Positions 23,218-36,400 of a stretch of DNA of 64,000 nucleotides are shown here, one piece after another (positions within the stretch are counted from its first letter, which is position 1; every line of letters begins with the position of its first letter). The position numbers and the translations under genes are program-made. The notes below the pieces were generated by a model. The model ran no database searches. It saw only the letters and a program-made list of their open reading frames with translations, and was not told the origin of the DNA. Source of the DNA: Gloeopeniophorella convolvens (Eukaryota; Basidiomycota; Agaricomycetes; Russulales); contig WTXD01000001.1 in the NCBI GenBank assembly GCA_022496205.1, forward strand, positions 1,612,001-1,676,000, written 5' to 3'.

Positions 23218-23785
23218 ATGGCCAATCTTACCAAAGAGGAGTACGTCTTCTTCCCTGCACGCGACGCCGTTAGTGACATAGAGCCCGCAGTATCGAGATT
23301 GCCACACGGGCTGCAGATCACTTCACCCGCCTGTACTATAGCGCGTACGACTCTTCTACGCGTGTCGACGATTTACCAAACTTTTATCGCTCAAACTCTG
23401 CCGTGAGCTGGAACGGGAATCCATATGAGGGCTCGCAGGGCGTCCGTGATCTCATCGCGAAAATGCCGAAAACGCAGCACGAAGTCCAATCCTTCGACTG
23501 TCACCCCATTCCAGGTCCGTCACCGCCACTCTACTCCGGCTCGGCAATCTCATTTTCACTGCAGGCAGTCAGCCGCCGTCTCTCCTGATTACTGTTTCTG
23601 GAAACGTGACGCATGGGGGTGGACCGGCTGCAAACCCTGCCTCGACTCAGAAGCGAAACATTGAGGGTCATCCTCGCGTGTTCAGCCAGACGTTCATGCT
23701 TGTCCCTGACACCGCCGCACCAATGAAAGCTGGAGAAGTCGCCAAGTATTATATCATTGCCGATACGATGCGCTTCGTCGGCTGA
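23218..23785 (+). CDS. NXT1: NTF2-related mRNA export factor (p15/NXT1-like)
   Basis: Three exons (23218-23240, 23291-23514, 23565-23785) join in phase into 155 aa, slightly longer than NTF2 and right for NXT1. Visible NTF2-fold features: an N-terminal helix IEIATRAADHFTRLYYSAYD, the strand and loop with LPNFYRSNSAVSWNGNPYEG, a helix GVRDLIAKMPKTQHEVQSFD, then strands SLLITVSGNVTHGG, RVFSQTFMLVPD and KYYIIADTMRFVG. These match p15, the partner of the mRNA exporter TAP/Mex67, better than the Ran carrier NTF2, because of the SAVSWNGNPYEG turn and the long loop after GNVTHGG. It should act at the nuclear pore as half of the Mex67-type export heterodimer. Plain NTF2 or a G3BP-like NTF2 domain cannot be fully excluded. 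Confidence 0.85.
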
Positions 23786-24471
23786 CCGCAAACCGTAAGT
23801 CCCGGAAACCCTACTCAGATGGCTCGTTCTCGCCCTGCATTTGTAACCAAGTGACCAGTCTTCACAGCGTGCCCAACGTGTCAAGCCTGCCCCATCACGC
23901 ATTCTAGAACGACATCACGTATAACAGGGGAACCATAACCTATCGAAATTGCAAGCTGTCGTTCTATCACGCCCCTCCAATAACGGCTGGAGTTCTGTGG
24001 AACAGGCACAGCTCTCGCTTCAGCAGCCGTCGAACTGAGTGCGCATCGAAACCCAGCTTAGCGTCATTGGCGCCAGCTGCGCTGCAAGCGGCGAGGGGAA
24101 GCATACAGGAGTCGTAGCATTAACGGCCGAATGTTGTACAACCAACGTGCATCAACAATAACGGATGTGATTTTGAGGACTCAGTCGCGTGGTGCACTGG
24201 CAACTTGTTCGGGTTGAACGTTGACCGGTGACCGGTGACCGGTGACATCTCTAACGTGAACCTAGGAAGGTACGAAGGCGTTATCTCAACCATGTTCACG
24301 TCAACATGGGATGGAGGGGTCAAAGCGGCAACAGTATGGTCCTTGTACGGCACGGTCCACACGGCTACATTGATCATCCTGCCGCTCAACCCAGTCTATT
24401 TCAAATCGACGCCCAAAACATGACCAGAGATTGCAGTATGGTATTGGAGGAAGGATAGTCGGGCCGACGAA
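23786..24471. other. Gene-free spacer between convergent genes
   Basis: About 690 bp between the stops of the NXT1-like gene and RIB7. It contains a 7-bp tandem repeat listed separately. No open frame here resembles a gene. Confidence 0.55.
24222..24246. repeat. 7-bp tandem repeat, unit tgaccgg, 3.6 copies
   Basis: Three exact copies of tgaccgg and a partial fourth occur here. The same unit, as its reverse complement, recurs in tandem at 60846-60866. Each adjacent pair creates the palindromic core accggt. The role is unknown; it could be a factor-binding array or simple-sequence expansion. Confidence 0.85.
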
Positions 24472-25537
24472 TCACGACGCGAACTTGAGTCCGACCACCG
24501 TATCTTTGCCCAGAAGCTCTGTTGCGACATATTTCGCTTCAGAGACGTGTTCAAGCCGGTCCCCATATCCAACGCCATCACGTCCAACAAGCACAGGGGC
24601 CGTCGTCACAATCAAGGCATCAACGAAGCGCTCGGACGCCACTGTGGAGAGGAACGATTGGATGACGCGAGCACCGCCTTCAACCATAATCGAACGCATC
24701 CCTTGGGCGCGCAGGGTGCGCAGGACAGCTCCTATGGGAAGATCAGAAGTCGCGGGGGGAAGATCAGGGTCTGCACGCGTCGCGTCGTCAGATGCGGAGC
24801 GGGTGTCCATGGGCAAACGAAGCTGCGCACGCAGGGTCTCCTGTTCCACCAGCACCACGGTCGCGCCGGCCGTCAGGAGCGCATCGCGCCGGGCCTCCCA
24901 CCGCCTCAGCTTCTCCTCATCGCCGTCATTAGCAAAGAAGCCCGCGACGCGCGGCGGCTGCGCGGAGATGACCCAGGGCGCAACGCCTGCGCCCTTGACC
25001 GCGTTGGCAATCAGCTTACACGTTGGTGACAGCCGTAGGTGTGGGTCGAGAACCAGCGGGCGCGGGTGGTGGTAGTGCTGGAAATGCGTGTTCTGCGACG
25101 GAAATGGGAGGTAACGGACTTTTTATAATAGGGATCATTAACGTGTGCGTGCACAGCAGACGGAGATGAGAGAGGGACGGCGTACCGTTAAGCTGGGGAT
25201 CGTCGTTTGCGGCCGTGCCAACGCCAATCAGGATGCCATCGTGCATGGTGCGCATCCTGTCTTACAAACTATTAGCATGTGCACCGCCGAGGCACGTTCG
25301 TAGGCGGACTGGGCGCACTCACCAATGGGTCATCTTCATGCTCTCCTCGCCACTCAGAATGAGCTGTTTCCCACCGGCGCCTGCGATCTTGGCGTCGATC
25401 GACTGCGCAAAGGTGAGGGTGACCCATGGGCGGGTGCTGTCAGAGGGTACGAGATCGGGCAGTGGTGCTGTTCCCGGCTTCACATCCTCGGGGAGAGTCC
25501 CAAGGACAGTGCTCAAGATTGAGGGATAATCGGACAT
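24472..25537 (-). CDS. RIB7: 2,5-diamino-6-ribosylamino-pyrimidinone 5'-phosphate reductase (riboflavin synthesis)
   Basis: Three exons (25537-25323, 25256-25186, 25118-24472) give 310 aa. The RibD C-terminal/dihydrofolate reductase-like fold is clear: RPWVTLTFAQSIDAKIAG, LSGEESMKMTHWMRTMHDGILIG split over introns, GTAANDDPQLNVRYLP, HHPRPLVLDPHLRL, then IMVEGGARVIQSFL and the C-terminal LIVTTAPVLVGRDG. The exon 3 acceptor at 25119 (aaaaag) was chosen because it alone keeps phase and yields DPQLNVRYLP, the expected sequence. Fungi reduce the ribosylamino side chain before deamination; this NADPH enzyme catalyses that step in the cytosol. The protein carries only the reductase domain, as expected in fungi, and no deaminase fusion. 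It is divergent from histone H4. Confidence 0.95.
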
Positions 25538-25985
25538 ATCTCGATGATATCTAGAGATGAGCTCGTGAGGCCGCGCCTGATATCTATGGGCGGCCTCACC
25601 AGTACTAGTCGCGATCTGGGGTATTCATGATCAGGTGTGTGCAGGTGCTCAACAGAATTGAACTCACAAGTTCCGTTGCCTGAAGGGGAATCCTAGCTTC
25701 AAGATAAGACACGCACAGATGGACGAGAGCAAGTTGAGAGTCACGAGCAGAAAAAGTCGACGCGACTGATTTCGTCGTCGACTCGTCTTAGGGTGATCAA
25801 GATGACGGGAACAGCAAGTTGGCGCGTGTCGCCAGGTGTCGCCAAACGCGTCGGCACGTGACCCAGGGCGGACTCTTAAACAATCAACGCGCACCGCGTC
25901 TCGCGTCAACTCTCTTTGCTTCGCACCACCACTACACCCCGCGCCTCTGTAAAACCAACCGTTCAACCCCTCATCTCCCTGAAAC
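25538..25985. promoter_or_regulatory. Divergent promoter between RIB7 and histone H4
   Basis: The start codons are 448 bp apart. The 60 bp before the H4 start are pyrimidine-rich, as is common near fungal transcription starts. A duplicated cgccaggtgtcgcca-like block is visible at 25827-25850. No histone H3 gene shares this promoter. Confidence 0.5.
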
Positions 25986-26515
<530 letters not shown>

Positions 26516-26754
26516 ATCCTCCGGCACCGGGGACCGATGTCGATGACTGGCCATACTTCCCTCATGTATCCTTTATGTCGAGCAGTACTGAATGTAGAAT
26601 ATCTTGATAATGATAGGAGCTCAGCCTAGATATGTGCGCTTCTTGTTATGAACAAATCCGATATTGTGCCTGCGTTAGGATCAAGCAAACGACCAGCGCC
26701 TCCCGTATCGTTCCGCGCCGCACCAAATCCACACCCGCAGTTCCGACAGCCTAT

Positions 26755-29060
26755 TTAGGTCACGGGCACCTCGACCCCATTGCGCTTGTAGATCCGCCCG
26801 CCCTTCATGACGAAACAGATACTGTCCCGATGCACCGCCGCCGCAAAGTTCCCCTCGAGATCCCCGCGCGTCGCAATGATGTCCGCGGCGAACCCGGCGC
26901 CAAGCACGCCAAACGGCACCTCGTTGTCGCCCACGACGCGCGCGTCCTCGCGCAGCTCGCCCACGCGCGCAAGCCGCGCGCGCCCGGCGTCGCCCTCCCA
27001 CGCGCGCGAGCGCACACAGCGCCACCCGCCGAGCGTCGCCCAGCGCAGGACCCGCGCGGGCGCCGCGCCGAGCGCGGCCATCAGCCGCAGCTCGAGCGCG
27101 TTGTCCCCGTGCGCGAACACGCCCGTGTCGCCGCCGCACGCGAGGTCGTCCGCGCCGGCGTGCAGCGCGCTGCGGAACGCGCGGGCGGAGCGCTCCCACG
27201 CGCCGCCGGGCTCGCTCCCGAGCGTGTAGTGCGCCGCGAGCGTCGGGACCCATGTGATTGGGTGCTGCTGCGGGTCGACGCCGGGCCCCGGCGCGCTGCT
27301 GTCCGTGTGCCGGTGGTCGTCGGGCTGTTGGAAGGCGGTGCCGTGCTCGATGGAGTCGGGGCGCGAGCCGCGGAGCTCAGGACCGCGCGTTAGCGCGTGG
27401 ACGGTCTCGTCGTTGGTCGTGTGCACGGCCACCTTGACGCCGGCGCGGTGCGCGGTGTCCACCATCGCCTTGACCTCTTCGAGCGAGAACGTGGGTATCG
27501 CGGCCCTCGATGCGGCAATCGACGCCGGGGCGACGCGCGAGCGGACCCGGTAATCTGAGGCACGCAATACAGAGTTCGCGCCCCTGGCACTTCCCCGCGC
27601 ACACGTTTGGGCTCACCTGCGTATATCTGTGTCCAGGGGGCAATCAAGCGTTAGCGGTCGGACAGATGGGCACACGCGAAGCGCAGACGGTGCGGCATGC
27701 CTTGATCCAGTCGGCGCCGGCGCCGACCTGCCTACGCACGGCGCGCACGCAGCCCGCGATGCCGTCGGCGGCCTCGGCCCCCGTGATGCCGTCGATGCCC
27801 TCTTTGTTCACAAGCACGGCACTTTTAGGGCCTGCCGCGTCGAAGGGCACCGAGGCCGTGTGTGGGTGCGGATGGGTGTTCGGGGTTATGATATAGTTTG
27901 ATGTGGCGATGGGAGACATGCATGATGGGCCCGTGGGATAAGCGGTGAGATAGAAGGCGGCGCGCACCGTAGCTGCCGGTGGACACGATGGCACGATTTG
28001 CGCAAAAGTACCGCGGCCCCGGGACGAGGGCGGCGGGGCCTGAGAGCGCCTTTCGCAGTGCAATGTCGGCGTCGGCGGCACCTTCCGTTCCCAAGTCCCT
28101 GTGGAGACGCACGCAAGATCCGGTGAGCAAAAGATAGGAACCTGCAGATCGGCGGAAATGCCTGGACCGACGACGCATACCGCACAGTCGTGAAGCCCGC
28201 GAGGAGGGTGCGCCGCGCGTGGACGGTCGCGCGGACGGTGCGCTCGGCGAGGCTCTCCTTGGTCAGTTGATCTTCCCATGACGTTTCTGCATATGGACGC
28301 AAGAAGACTGCATAACACGGCGAGCATGATCATCAGCGAGAGGGCCACGCCGTTTCCAGCACCGATCGCGTAGAGTGTGGAAGGGGGGCTCCAGGTACAC
28401 CCGGCGCTGGGTCGCAATGGCAAGTGCCGTGCCCTCTCAGCGCCGAGGATCATCGGATGCCCAGGAATAGAAAAGGGGCGGCAGAAGGCGAAACGTACAG
28501 TGTACGTGCGCATCGACGAAGCCGGGAAGCAGGGTGTGTGCGCGCAGGTCGATCGCCTTTGAGTTTGCGAAGAGCGCGGTAGCGTTGTGTTCGATCTCGT
28601 CTGGGTTGTACGACTGCACATCGATGATGAGGCCCGAGGCTTCGGACACGGTGAGGACGCGGTGCGGCAGGAAGGTGGCCTCGGGCGAGTCGAAGATGCG
28701 CCCCGCGTAGATGCGGATCGGACGCTCCCGTGGGTCGAGCTGCGAGCTGGTCGGCTGCCCCGTCTCTGGGAAAGTGTGGAGCTGGTGTATGGCGCGGCGC
28801 AGTTCGCGCTCTTCAGCCTCGAGCATGCCCTGGTTGCGCATAGAAGGCACATCGGCACGCGCCGCTTCTGAGACAGCAGGGAGTACGGCAGGAGTGGCGA
28901 CCCTGCGATCTTCTGGTCCCTCATGCACTTCAGGCGCGTCCGGGCGCTGATCAATACCGCCAGAGTATGCATGCCATTCGATGTGCTCAAAGTCAGAATC
29001 GGTGGCAGAGGACGGCGGAGACATGTCGGCGGATCCAGAGAGCCCCAGCCCTGCATGCAT
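26755..29060 (-). CDS. Amidohydrolase-superfamily metal-dependent hydrolase (imidazolonepropionase/prolidase-like)
   Basis: Six exons (29060-28499, 28307-28181, 28098-27968, 27831-27701, 27626-27617, 27554-26755) give 586 aa. An Asp/Glu-rich leader is followed by a beta-sandwich segment and the metal-binding LLPGFVDAHVHF, then TSWEDQLTKESLAERTVRAT, AGFTTVRDLGTEGA, GADWIKIYADYRV, VKVAVHTTND, DSIEHG and ACGGDTGVFAHG. These are the metal-site and barrel motifs of the Xaa-Pro-dipeptidase-like amidohydrolases that hydrolyse cyclic amides or dipeptides; the substrate cannot be read from sequence. An in-frame TGA sits just above the first ATG at 29060, which fixes the start. Exon 5 is only 10 nt, flanked upstream by a GC-AG intron (27700-27627). 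It restores the family sequence WIKIYADYR exactly. Confidence 0.88.
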
Positions 29061-31068
29061 GATGATGAGGATCAATGAGGATCAACTTGAAGAACGCTGG
29101 CAGGAAGGACAGCAAGCGATCTGACTCGAGTACCGTGGGTGAAAAAGAGCTGGCTAGACCCAGGTGCACTGTAGCAGGAAGCGGTATAGAGCGTGACTTG
29201 GAACCGAGGCCGAGCTCATGTTCGGGCGCAGTTCCGCACTTTCCCACAGCGCCGTCAAGCGCTGAGTTTCCTTGTTCGGCTTCACCGCTTCGCCCGGTTC
29301 CCAGCAGCTTGTCGTCCATGAGAACTTTATCCTCCTCTTCTCCAGCAACGTGCACTCGCCAGCCCCGCCCTCGCCCAATCGCGTCCCACCGCCTCCCGCC
29401 GACGGCGATCACTCGTCCTTCATATCCTCCCGCCGCCTCTCCTGCGCCCTGCCCATCCGGCAACCCGTGCCCTACCCACCGGACGCGCCCCCAAAGTCAC
29501 CCCCACTTGCCCATATCGCCCTAATTGCACGGCAGACCTGTCACTCTCACCGCGCGCGATCCCATCTGCAGCTCTCAAACATCTGGATCGGCTGCGCGGC
29601 CACAGGCTGCACGCCCACATGCCCCCGGACGACTCCGCCTTCTATTCGCCCCCCGCCGCACTCACACACGCCCCGCCGGGCGTCGACCAATCCGGCCAGC
29701 GCACGGCTCAGGCCTCATCTTGGTGCCATATTATGCGCGTGCGCGTGCTTCTGCATCTATACATCGCGCCGTCCAGAACCGGGCGTCGGAGATTCCGTGC
29801 CCTGATCTGGCGCGCCCCACGCTCGCACACGAATCGTACTGCGTATATGCCCCGCCCGCTGCCACGGCACGCGGGCACGATCAGTCGCCGCCGCCTCTCG
29901 TCATCGCCCCCCCACCGCGTGCCGCTGCGACACCACGCCGCGCGCGGGCCACCATCATGCGATGTGCGATAAGTGGCTGCGCGCGCGCGCGCCGGGTGCA
30001 ATCGCGCAACGCCATCTAGCAGCGGCGTTGCTTCTCCACGGGCGTTCTGGCTGCCAGCCGTATAGGTTCTCTGCACCCGCGCTGCCGGCCATCATGGCAC
30101 AGTCCTCACCCGCGCGCGCCGCCACTGACATGACAGGGCAGAACACCGCTACATACAGCGCTGCGCTGCTCCGCATGGCGACGGGCAACACACGCATGGC
30201 GTTATATGATGCACGATCCCTGCGCCACTGCTCGCGCGCCTCGGCGCGGCGCAAGTCCCTGTGCCCGGATCCGCACTGGATTGCGCCCCGTCGCGCCGCG
30301 CCACGCCACCACTTTGCACATGCGGGCGGCGCAGGGTGCAGACAGCCCATTGGACCGTGACAGGCACGCACGCGTGCGCGCCGAGGCTCTGCGCGCGTGC
30401 CACTCATCGTAGCTCTGAGGGCCCGCCTAGCCCAGTCCGTGCGCTATATGCGGCGCGCGCGTGGCCGCAGCCGGGCCCGCGAAGCCACGGGTGGTACCAG
30501 TGGCCGGTAGCTGGCTGGGCATGGATGGGGGCGCGTGTGCGTGCGCGAGGGCACCCCCGCGCTGCTTCTGCAGTTCATGATGATGCGGTGAATTATGCGT
30601 CTCTATCTACATGTACGGCAGGCTCCGCGGATGGCGCGGTGCGGGGAGAATCAGATGGGGCAAGCAGACGTGCAGTGCAGTGTGGTGAATCTACGAAATA
30701 CATATACAAGTGCGTGCATGGGTGTCAGCAGTGGATATCATAGCGCGTGAAGGCAGGGCGTGGGCAAACGGGGACAGAGCAGTCAGGTATGCAAAACCAA
30801 GAACAGATGGGTGAGATGGTGAGAGATACTGTACAACTGGGAGCAGGCAAGCAACCGTTCAGATTCGGCGCGCAGTAGAGTAAAGGCAAGTCCGGAATGT
30901 GACGCAGGTATCACGAAAGCACGTACGTATGTATACTTACAGGGCAGCAACGCGAGGCACGGCGTGCATGTGCGGAGGGCGAAAGTGCATGCAGCGCGGT
31001 GCACAGATGCGGCAAGGAAGGCCGTCCGCGAGGATTGGCGCAGCGGCGGAGTTGCGGCGCGTGTTTTT
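29061..31068. other. Gene-free stretch, very GC-rich
   Basis: Two kilobases between the 5' end of the amidohydrolase and the 3' end of the F-box gene. The part next to 29060 is the amidohydrolase promoter side and is C-rich on the plus strand. The interval 29530-30560 is extremely GC-rich, with a (GC)8 run at about 29979-29993. Open frames have Arg/Ala/Pro-rich, unpatterned translations. I see no gene. Confidence 0.55.
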
Positions 31069-33352
31069 TTAGGCACGCTTCGACGCGACGAAGGGGCCTT
31101 CCCAGGGAATCGATGCGGCGTCCATGGTCATCCCCCGCCAGCTGCCGACGAGCACCTTGCCGTACTGCAGGTAGCCGCGGAAGACCCACCGCGCGCGCCC
31201 CCGCTGGTTCGGGTCGGCCTGCGAACGTCAATACGGAACGTGAGCGGGCGGCCGGTGTGAATGCGAAGAGCGATCGCCCCGAAGCGCAACACGTACCGGC
31301 ACGCGCACCAGCGCGAGCAGCCCATCCCACGGGCGCACGCGGCCAAGGAACGTAAAGCGTCCCCAGGCCATGCCGTGATTCGCGTCCGTCTGCGCGGGGT
31401 CAGCCGTGCGTGCCGCAGGAGGGCGCAACGACGTACCTCGCCCGTGAAGATGATGTCCTGAATCCCCGAGCACGTCGATTCGTAGGTGTCCTCGTCGTCG
31501 TCGCTGTCCGACACGCGCCCGAGCCCCGCCGCGGCGAAGTCGCTCTCGTAGTCCGCGTGCCGTGGTGGCGCGTTCGCTTCGATCCGCCGTGTGCGCTCTT
31601 CCTCCTCGACGCGACGGAGGCAGATCCGGCAGGTGGCTTCGTTGTGCGAGTTACGCCGGCCCTCTACGTACGTCTCGTGCTCCGATTTGAGTTGTTCGCC
31701 ATCGACGCGGTAGGTGAGCGTAGCGCGATTCTGAAAAAACAAGTGATCGTCAGAACGCTGTGCCAACATCCGGGGAAACGCGCGACGCACTCCACGTTCT
31801 GCAAGATCTACAGCAGGAAACCACGCATTGCGAACACCGTCATCGAACTCGTCGTCTTCTGGTCCCCCAACAGGCACCGGGTGCTGTGGGCTGATGCAGT
31901 GATGCTCCTTCAAGCGCATGAAGAGTGGCCAGGTAGACATAAACGGGGATGTCTCCCCGAAATGCTCGGGGTACTCTGCGCTCGTCACGAGAGCCAGATA
32001 GCCCGAGTGTTCCGGGATCTAGGGTCGAGGGGGTGAGTGGAGATCGAAAGTGAGGACGCGCGGGACGCACCAACAATCGACCTTGCCAGAGTCCATCCAT
32101 TGACCCAAACGTGTACACCACGCCCTTGAGGTCCGAGTCCGCCCAGGGGTCCCAGCACGCTGTGAAGCGTTCCCAATCATTATCCCACGCGGCGCTGGGC
32201 GCCAGGAGGTCGCGTCTGCACACGCCTTCCTCCTCGATCACCCTCTGCTCTGGCGTGAGCGTCGACTTCCACTCCCAATGGGACGCGGGCACAAACTGCG
32301 CGCCCGCGTGTGAGTTGACCTCGCGAATGTCCTCCTGGGTCTGACCCCATGTGATGCCCTGGGCAAGTGCGGTTGGCCGATCAGGAGGGAGCGTTTGTGG
32401 AATGACCAGTGGGATAATTTCGCGGCGAGAGAAGTAGATCAGTTTGGCGGCAGTTGTTATTGGTGGGGTGCGGAAGCGGATGACACGCCCAAAGTGGGTC
32501 ACCTCGGCCACGGTATCTCCGCGAGCGGGATAGATGGGGTAGTCACCGTGCGCAGTCTGCAGGGAGACGAGGTCGTGGTGTTCCCACTCTTCTGGAAGTG
32601 GAAGGGCGTAGTGGTCATCGGGAGCAAAGTAGGAGGAGTACTGTACGGCGGCCGTGAGAGAGAGGCCGCATATAAGAGGACAAGACGGACCTTGAAGGAC
32701 ATAACGGCGTAGGGGAGGACGAGTGTGATGAGATCGTTCCGTTCGTCCGGAGTTTCGTGCGCGAGGACGTCTTGATGTAATGTGAGCAATGTGAAGTGAT
32801 AAGACCGAGGGGGGTGAACGCACTCATGTCTGTCATGCCCCACATAACCCACAGTGACAAGGAGTTTAATGGAGTATCCATTGGCCAACCATTGATGGTG
32901 TGCTGCCATAGACGTTGGCGAACAAAGTTGTTGACAAAGGCGTAGGTGTTGGCCCACTCCAGCTGGACCCTGTTCTTCCCGTCGTTCTCGGTGATGAGAA
33001 CGAAGGCAGTACGGAGGACATCCTCGACGTCTGGCGCAAAGATATCGCCGCGGCGGAGGCGCTGGAGGGTGGTGCAGTATGTCTTGAGCTGTGCGGCCAG
33101 GAAGCGGGTGCGGAGAGGGCGACGGCCGTATCTGCGGCGGAGGGCGTCGAAGTCGAACATGCCGCGGAATATTTTTGCGTAGAGGTCCTTGGAGTTGTTG
33201 AAGGAGAGGACATGGTGGACATACTTGGAGGAGCAGAGGAGGGCGACGAGGTCTGTGGGTGGGCCGACGGGGTCTAGGAGAGCGACCTCGAGGCCAATGC
33301 GTTCCAGGATCTCGACGGGGACTCTGAGGAGAGGGGAAGCATACGTCAGCAT
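31069..33352 (-). CDS. F-box protein of the large basidiomycete family
   Basis: Seven exons (33352-32824, 32770-32691, 32640-32071, 32018-31791, 31730-31437, 31389-31297, 31218-31069) join in phase into 647 aa. The N-terminus has an F-box-like segment (LLRVPVEILERIGLEVALLD...LVALLCSSKYVHHVL). The middle includes FAPDDHYALPLPEEW, ITWGQTQEDIREVNSHAG and SHWEWKSTLTPEQRVIEEEG, and the C-terminus ends GRARWVFRGYLQYGKVLVGSWRGM. This layout, with a folded region before a RGY...LVGSWR end, is typical of lineage-expanded F-box proteins in Agaricomycetes. F-box proteins bring substrates to SCF ubiquitin ligases through Skp1; the substrate is unknown. A TATA-like TATAAA lies 71 bp upstream. Confidence 0.85.
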
Positions 33353-33422
33353 GAATAGAGGTGCGCGGGGGGGAGGGGACGAAGGGGGTCGGGAGGGTTG
33401 GGCGGGGTGAGCATGGAGGACG

Positions 33423-33428
33423 TTTATA
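33423..33428 (-). promoter_or_regulatory. TATA-like element upstream of the F-box gene
   Basis: TATAAA on the minus strand, 71 bp upstream of the F-box start codon. Position and sequence suit a core promoter element, but no transcription start is known. Confidence 0.35.
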
Positions 33429-36400
33429 TGCCAGTTAGTGGCAGGATTACATTTACATTAATTCAGCGATCCAATCCTCTTGAACGGCAGGCGCCCGATC
33501 CCCCGCCTCTCCGACGCCCCTCCCCCGCCATGTTCTTGCTCTTGCGCGACTCTCTGGCTGCAAGGTACTTCGGTTGCAAAGCCTAGCCTTACGCCGAGCC
33601 TGCCCGTAGCAGGAGCGCTGGCCCGCCGAGGCCTGCGAGAAACGTTGAACGTTGAACTCGCCGGGGCGGGGCACCTCGCACGAGTCGCCGCGCGCATCGC
33701 GTCTGGGATCTGCCTCCCATACGCATCACCGCGACCGGCGCCAATGGGAAGGGACCCAGAGACCGGGGCGGCGGCGGGTGCCGTGCTCATTTCCGTCGAG
33801 CTTCCCGCCCTTCGTATGGAAACGCTCTCATCACTCGTCCTGCCATGGTCGCATCACCATCCCCGGCTTCCCTCTTCTCTCGACATCCCCGTCGCGGCGC
33901 TACGCGTCCGGCTTGGCTCTGTCCTACTTTGCAAATTCTCGCACCCCTTCCAAGCCTTCCCTACGTCCGCCGCGAGCCGCCGCGTTCCTCAGCGCGCGTC
34001 CCCGCCTCTTCTCCTCCATCTCACCGTCCCACCCTCTGACCTCATCCTCCCCCGCTCGCAACCCCGTTTCCTAATTCGCTCCCATTTCCTACACCGCTCT
34101 TGACGTAAACGTCCCTTCATTGGCCACCGACTACGTACTTATGGCAACCCCTTCCCCGCCCGCCGGTGCGCTCGGAACTCCTCTTTTGGCTCCTTTTCGC
34201 TCGCCGTCGTCCCCCCGCCCGATAACCCATCCTGATAACCTAACTTGCTTCCCTTCCCCTCCAGCGTGCCATACTTACATACCTGCCCATCCCCCTTTCA
34301 TCATCATCACATTCCCCTTGCCCCTCGCAACTCCATCTACCCCCATCCAACTTCCCAACACGCGTCTCCATTTCATATTTTCTTCAACTTTCCTTGCCTC
34401 CCCGCTTCATTTGTCCCATATATCCACGGTTTGCTCTTTTTTCACATCGTCAGTTTACTCACCGCGCGTCATCCATCGCGCACCATGCAGCCCGGCGCGC
34501 GTCAGACAGCTGTCAAACCCCATTCTCCCCCGCGAATAGCCTAGGGTGTGAACCTCGCACACTGTCCGGTCCCACTCAGATATCTTCAAATGATCGCTCT
34601 TCTGCGATTCGATTTCACAGCAAACCCTGTGTCGTTTATTCCTCGGTGCTCTGTCATCCTCATTTTCCCTCCACGTCGTCATCTGCTCCTCTGTGGCTTC
34701 GCGATGACAACGCATCCTGTATAGTCTGACTCCGCTTTCCCGCTTCTTGCCTCCGATGATCCCGCTGCGCAATTCTCTCTCCGACCGACACAGCCGTGTG
34801 TCGTAAATCACCTACGGATCCACTTGCCTTGCTGTTGCGTGCGCGCGCTCCGTCCCCCACCGTTGATTATCATCAAATGACTGTGTCATACTCATTCTCG
34901 CTGTCGCCGAAGAGTATGATTCCATAGCTGCGATCCGTGATACCACCCCATCGGGCACACCACCTCCATCATTGGAGGGAGAAGGTCCCCGCGGCCGTTT
35001 TTGGCTGCCGATCGTACTCCCGCTGCACGCACCAGGCGGCGTCCAGCTCCCATTTAGATTTCTTCTCATCTTGTTCCCGATTTAGATGGTACGGCTCTGC
35101 GCTCGCTCTGTGTGCTCTGTGCATGCCTTCAATGACTCCCACACCTTGGCCGCCACTCTCTGATCCAATTCTCTGCACGCAGCGGCCTCACAATTGATCG
35201 GTCAACGTACATGTACGTACGTGCCGAAACTGCCACCGCCCCCACTGTGAAGGCGTATCTACCTTCCCGACTCGGACAGTTCTCGACTTTGTGATGGTTT
35301 TTTGAGCGGTCACAAACTCGACCCGTGTGCCGTTATCGCTTACTTCTTTCGTATTGCCGATCTTTCTATCCCTGACGTTCACTGCCCTCCTTGCCGCATC
35401 GCCAGCCGGCTTCGGCGAAACAGGCGCGCTGACAGCTACTTTCAGCCGCCGATTTTGCGAAGTCTTCCTGCTCTTGCCGCATGAAAGCGCCAGCGTGCAC
35501 CGGGCAATCGCGGCCATGGTCCCGCTTCTCATGGGCGACTGGGGGTGAACCTTGTTTGCCAGGGAAGAAGGTTCAGTCCAACCATCTGATGGGTCGCGTC
35601 ACTGCGCGCCCTGTCATCCTTGCGGGCTTTGAGCGTGCGTTCTTTTCTTGTCTCACTTGGCCGCTGACGGGACAGAAGGAACCTTCAGTGCGGGAGCGCG
35701 GCGCGCCCAAGTTTGATTGGCCCTGGGCGGACCCTGCTCGAGGGCGTTGGTTCGGAGCGCACGTCTGGTGGCTGTGGCGAGTCGGCCCGAATGGGGGGGC
35801 GCAGGCGCCCGTCGTACGAGGCCTTGAGTTTTTGGAAGGGGCGTTTTTGGCTGGGAGTGGACGTTGGCGCGTTCCTATGCGATCGTCAGCCAGTTTGGGG
35901 TCAACGTGAGTGCACGCCCACGCTCTGCATGAACAAACGAGTTGTGTGAGCCTTTCATGATTGACCTCGGGACGTTGCCGCGCTTCGCATCTTCCGCGTA
36001 CCTATCAGTGTACGGTGAGTCCACTTGGAGCTTTCCTGGCACGTTTTGATAGAGCCAAGTTCCGTCGGAGTTGGTGTTTGCAGTTTGTATCTATATGTTC
36101 TGCACGGCACGATGCGTAACGGTACCTGCCCGCCCCCCGCGCCCGAAATTGAAAGGCTTTCTTCCTTCCTCCTGCTACGTGATAATCTCCCTGCGGCCGA
36201 CGTCGCGCGAGCCCGCTTGTGGCGACGAAGCGAGCGCCTCGTACGGCCTCGCAGAAAGACCGGTGGTGCTCAAGGCACAGGCGCCGCACGGGAAGGAACG
36301 TGCTACCCCCTACAAGCAACTGTGGAGCGGGCGAGGTGATCTTGTTACGTGTGCACGCAATCTTGTGCGCGGCTGCGCGACAAAATGTGCCTTTGATAGC

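Noticed and set aside
25085..25118. Acceptor cgcag before the RIB7 third exon
   Set aside because: It shifts the frame; the acceptor at 25119 keeps phase and yields the expected RIB7 sequence.
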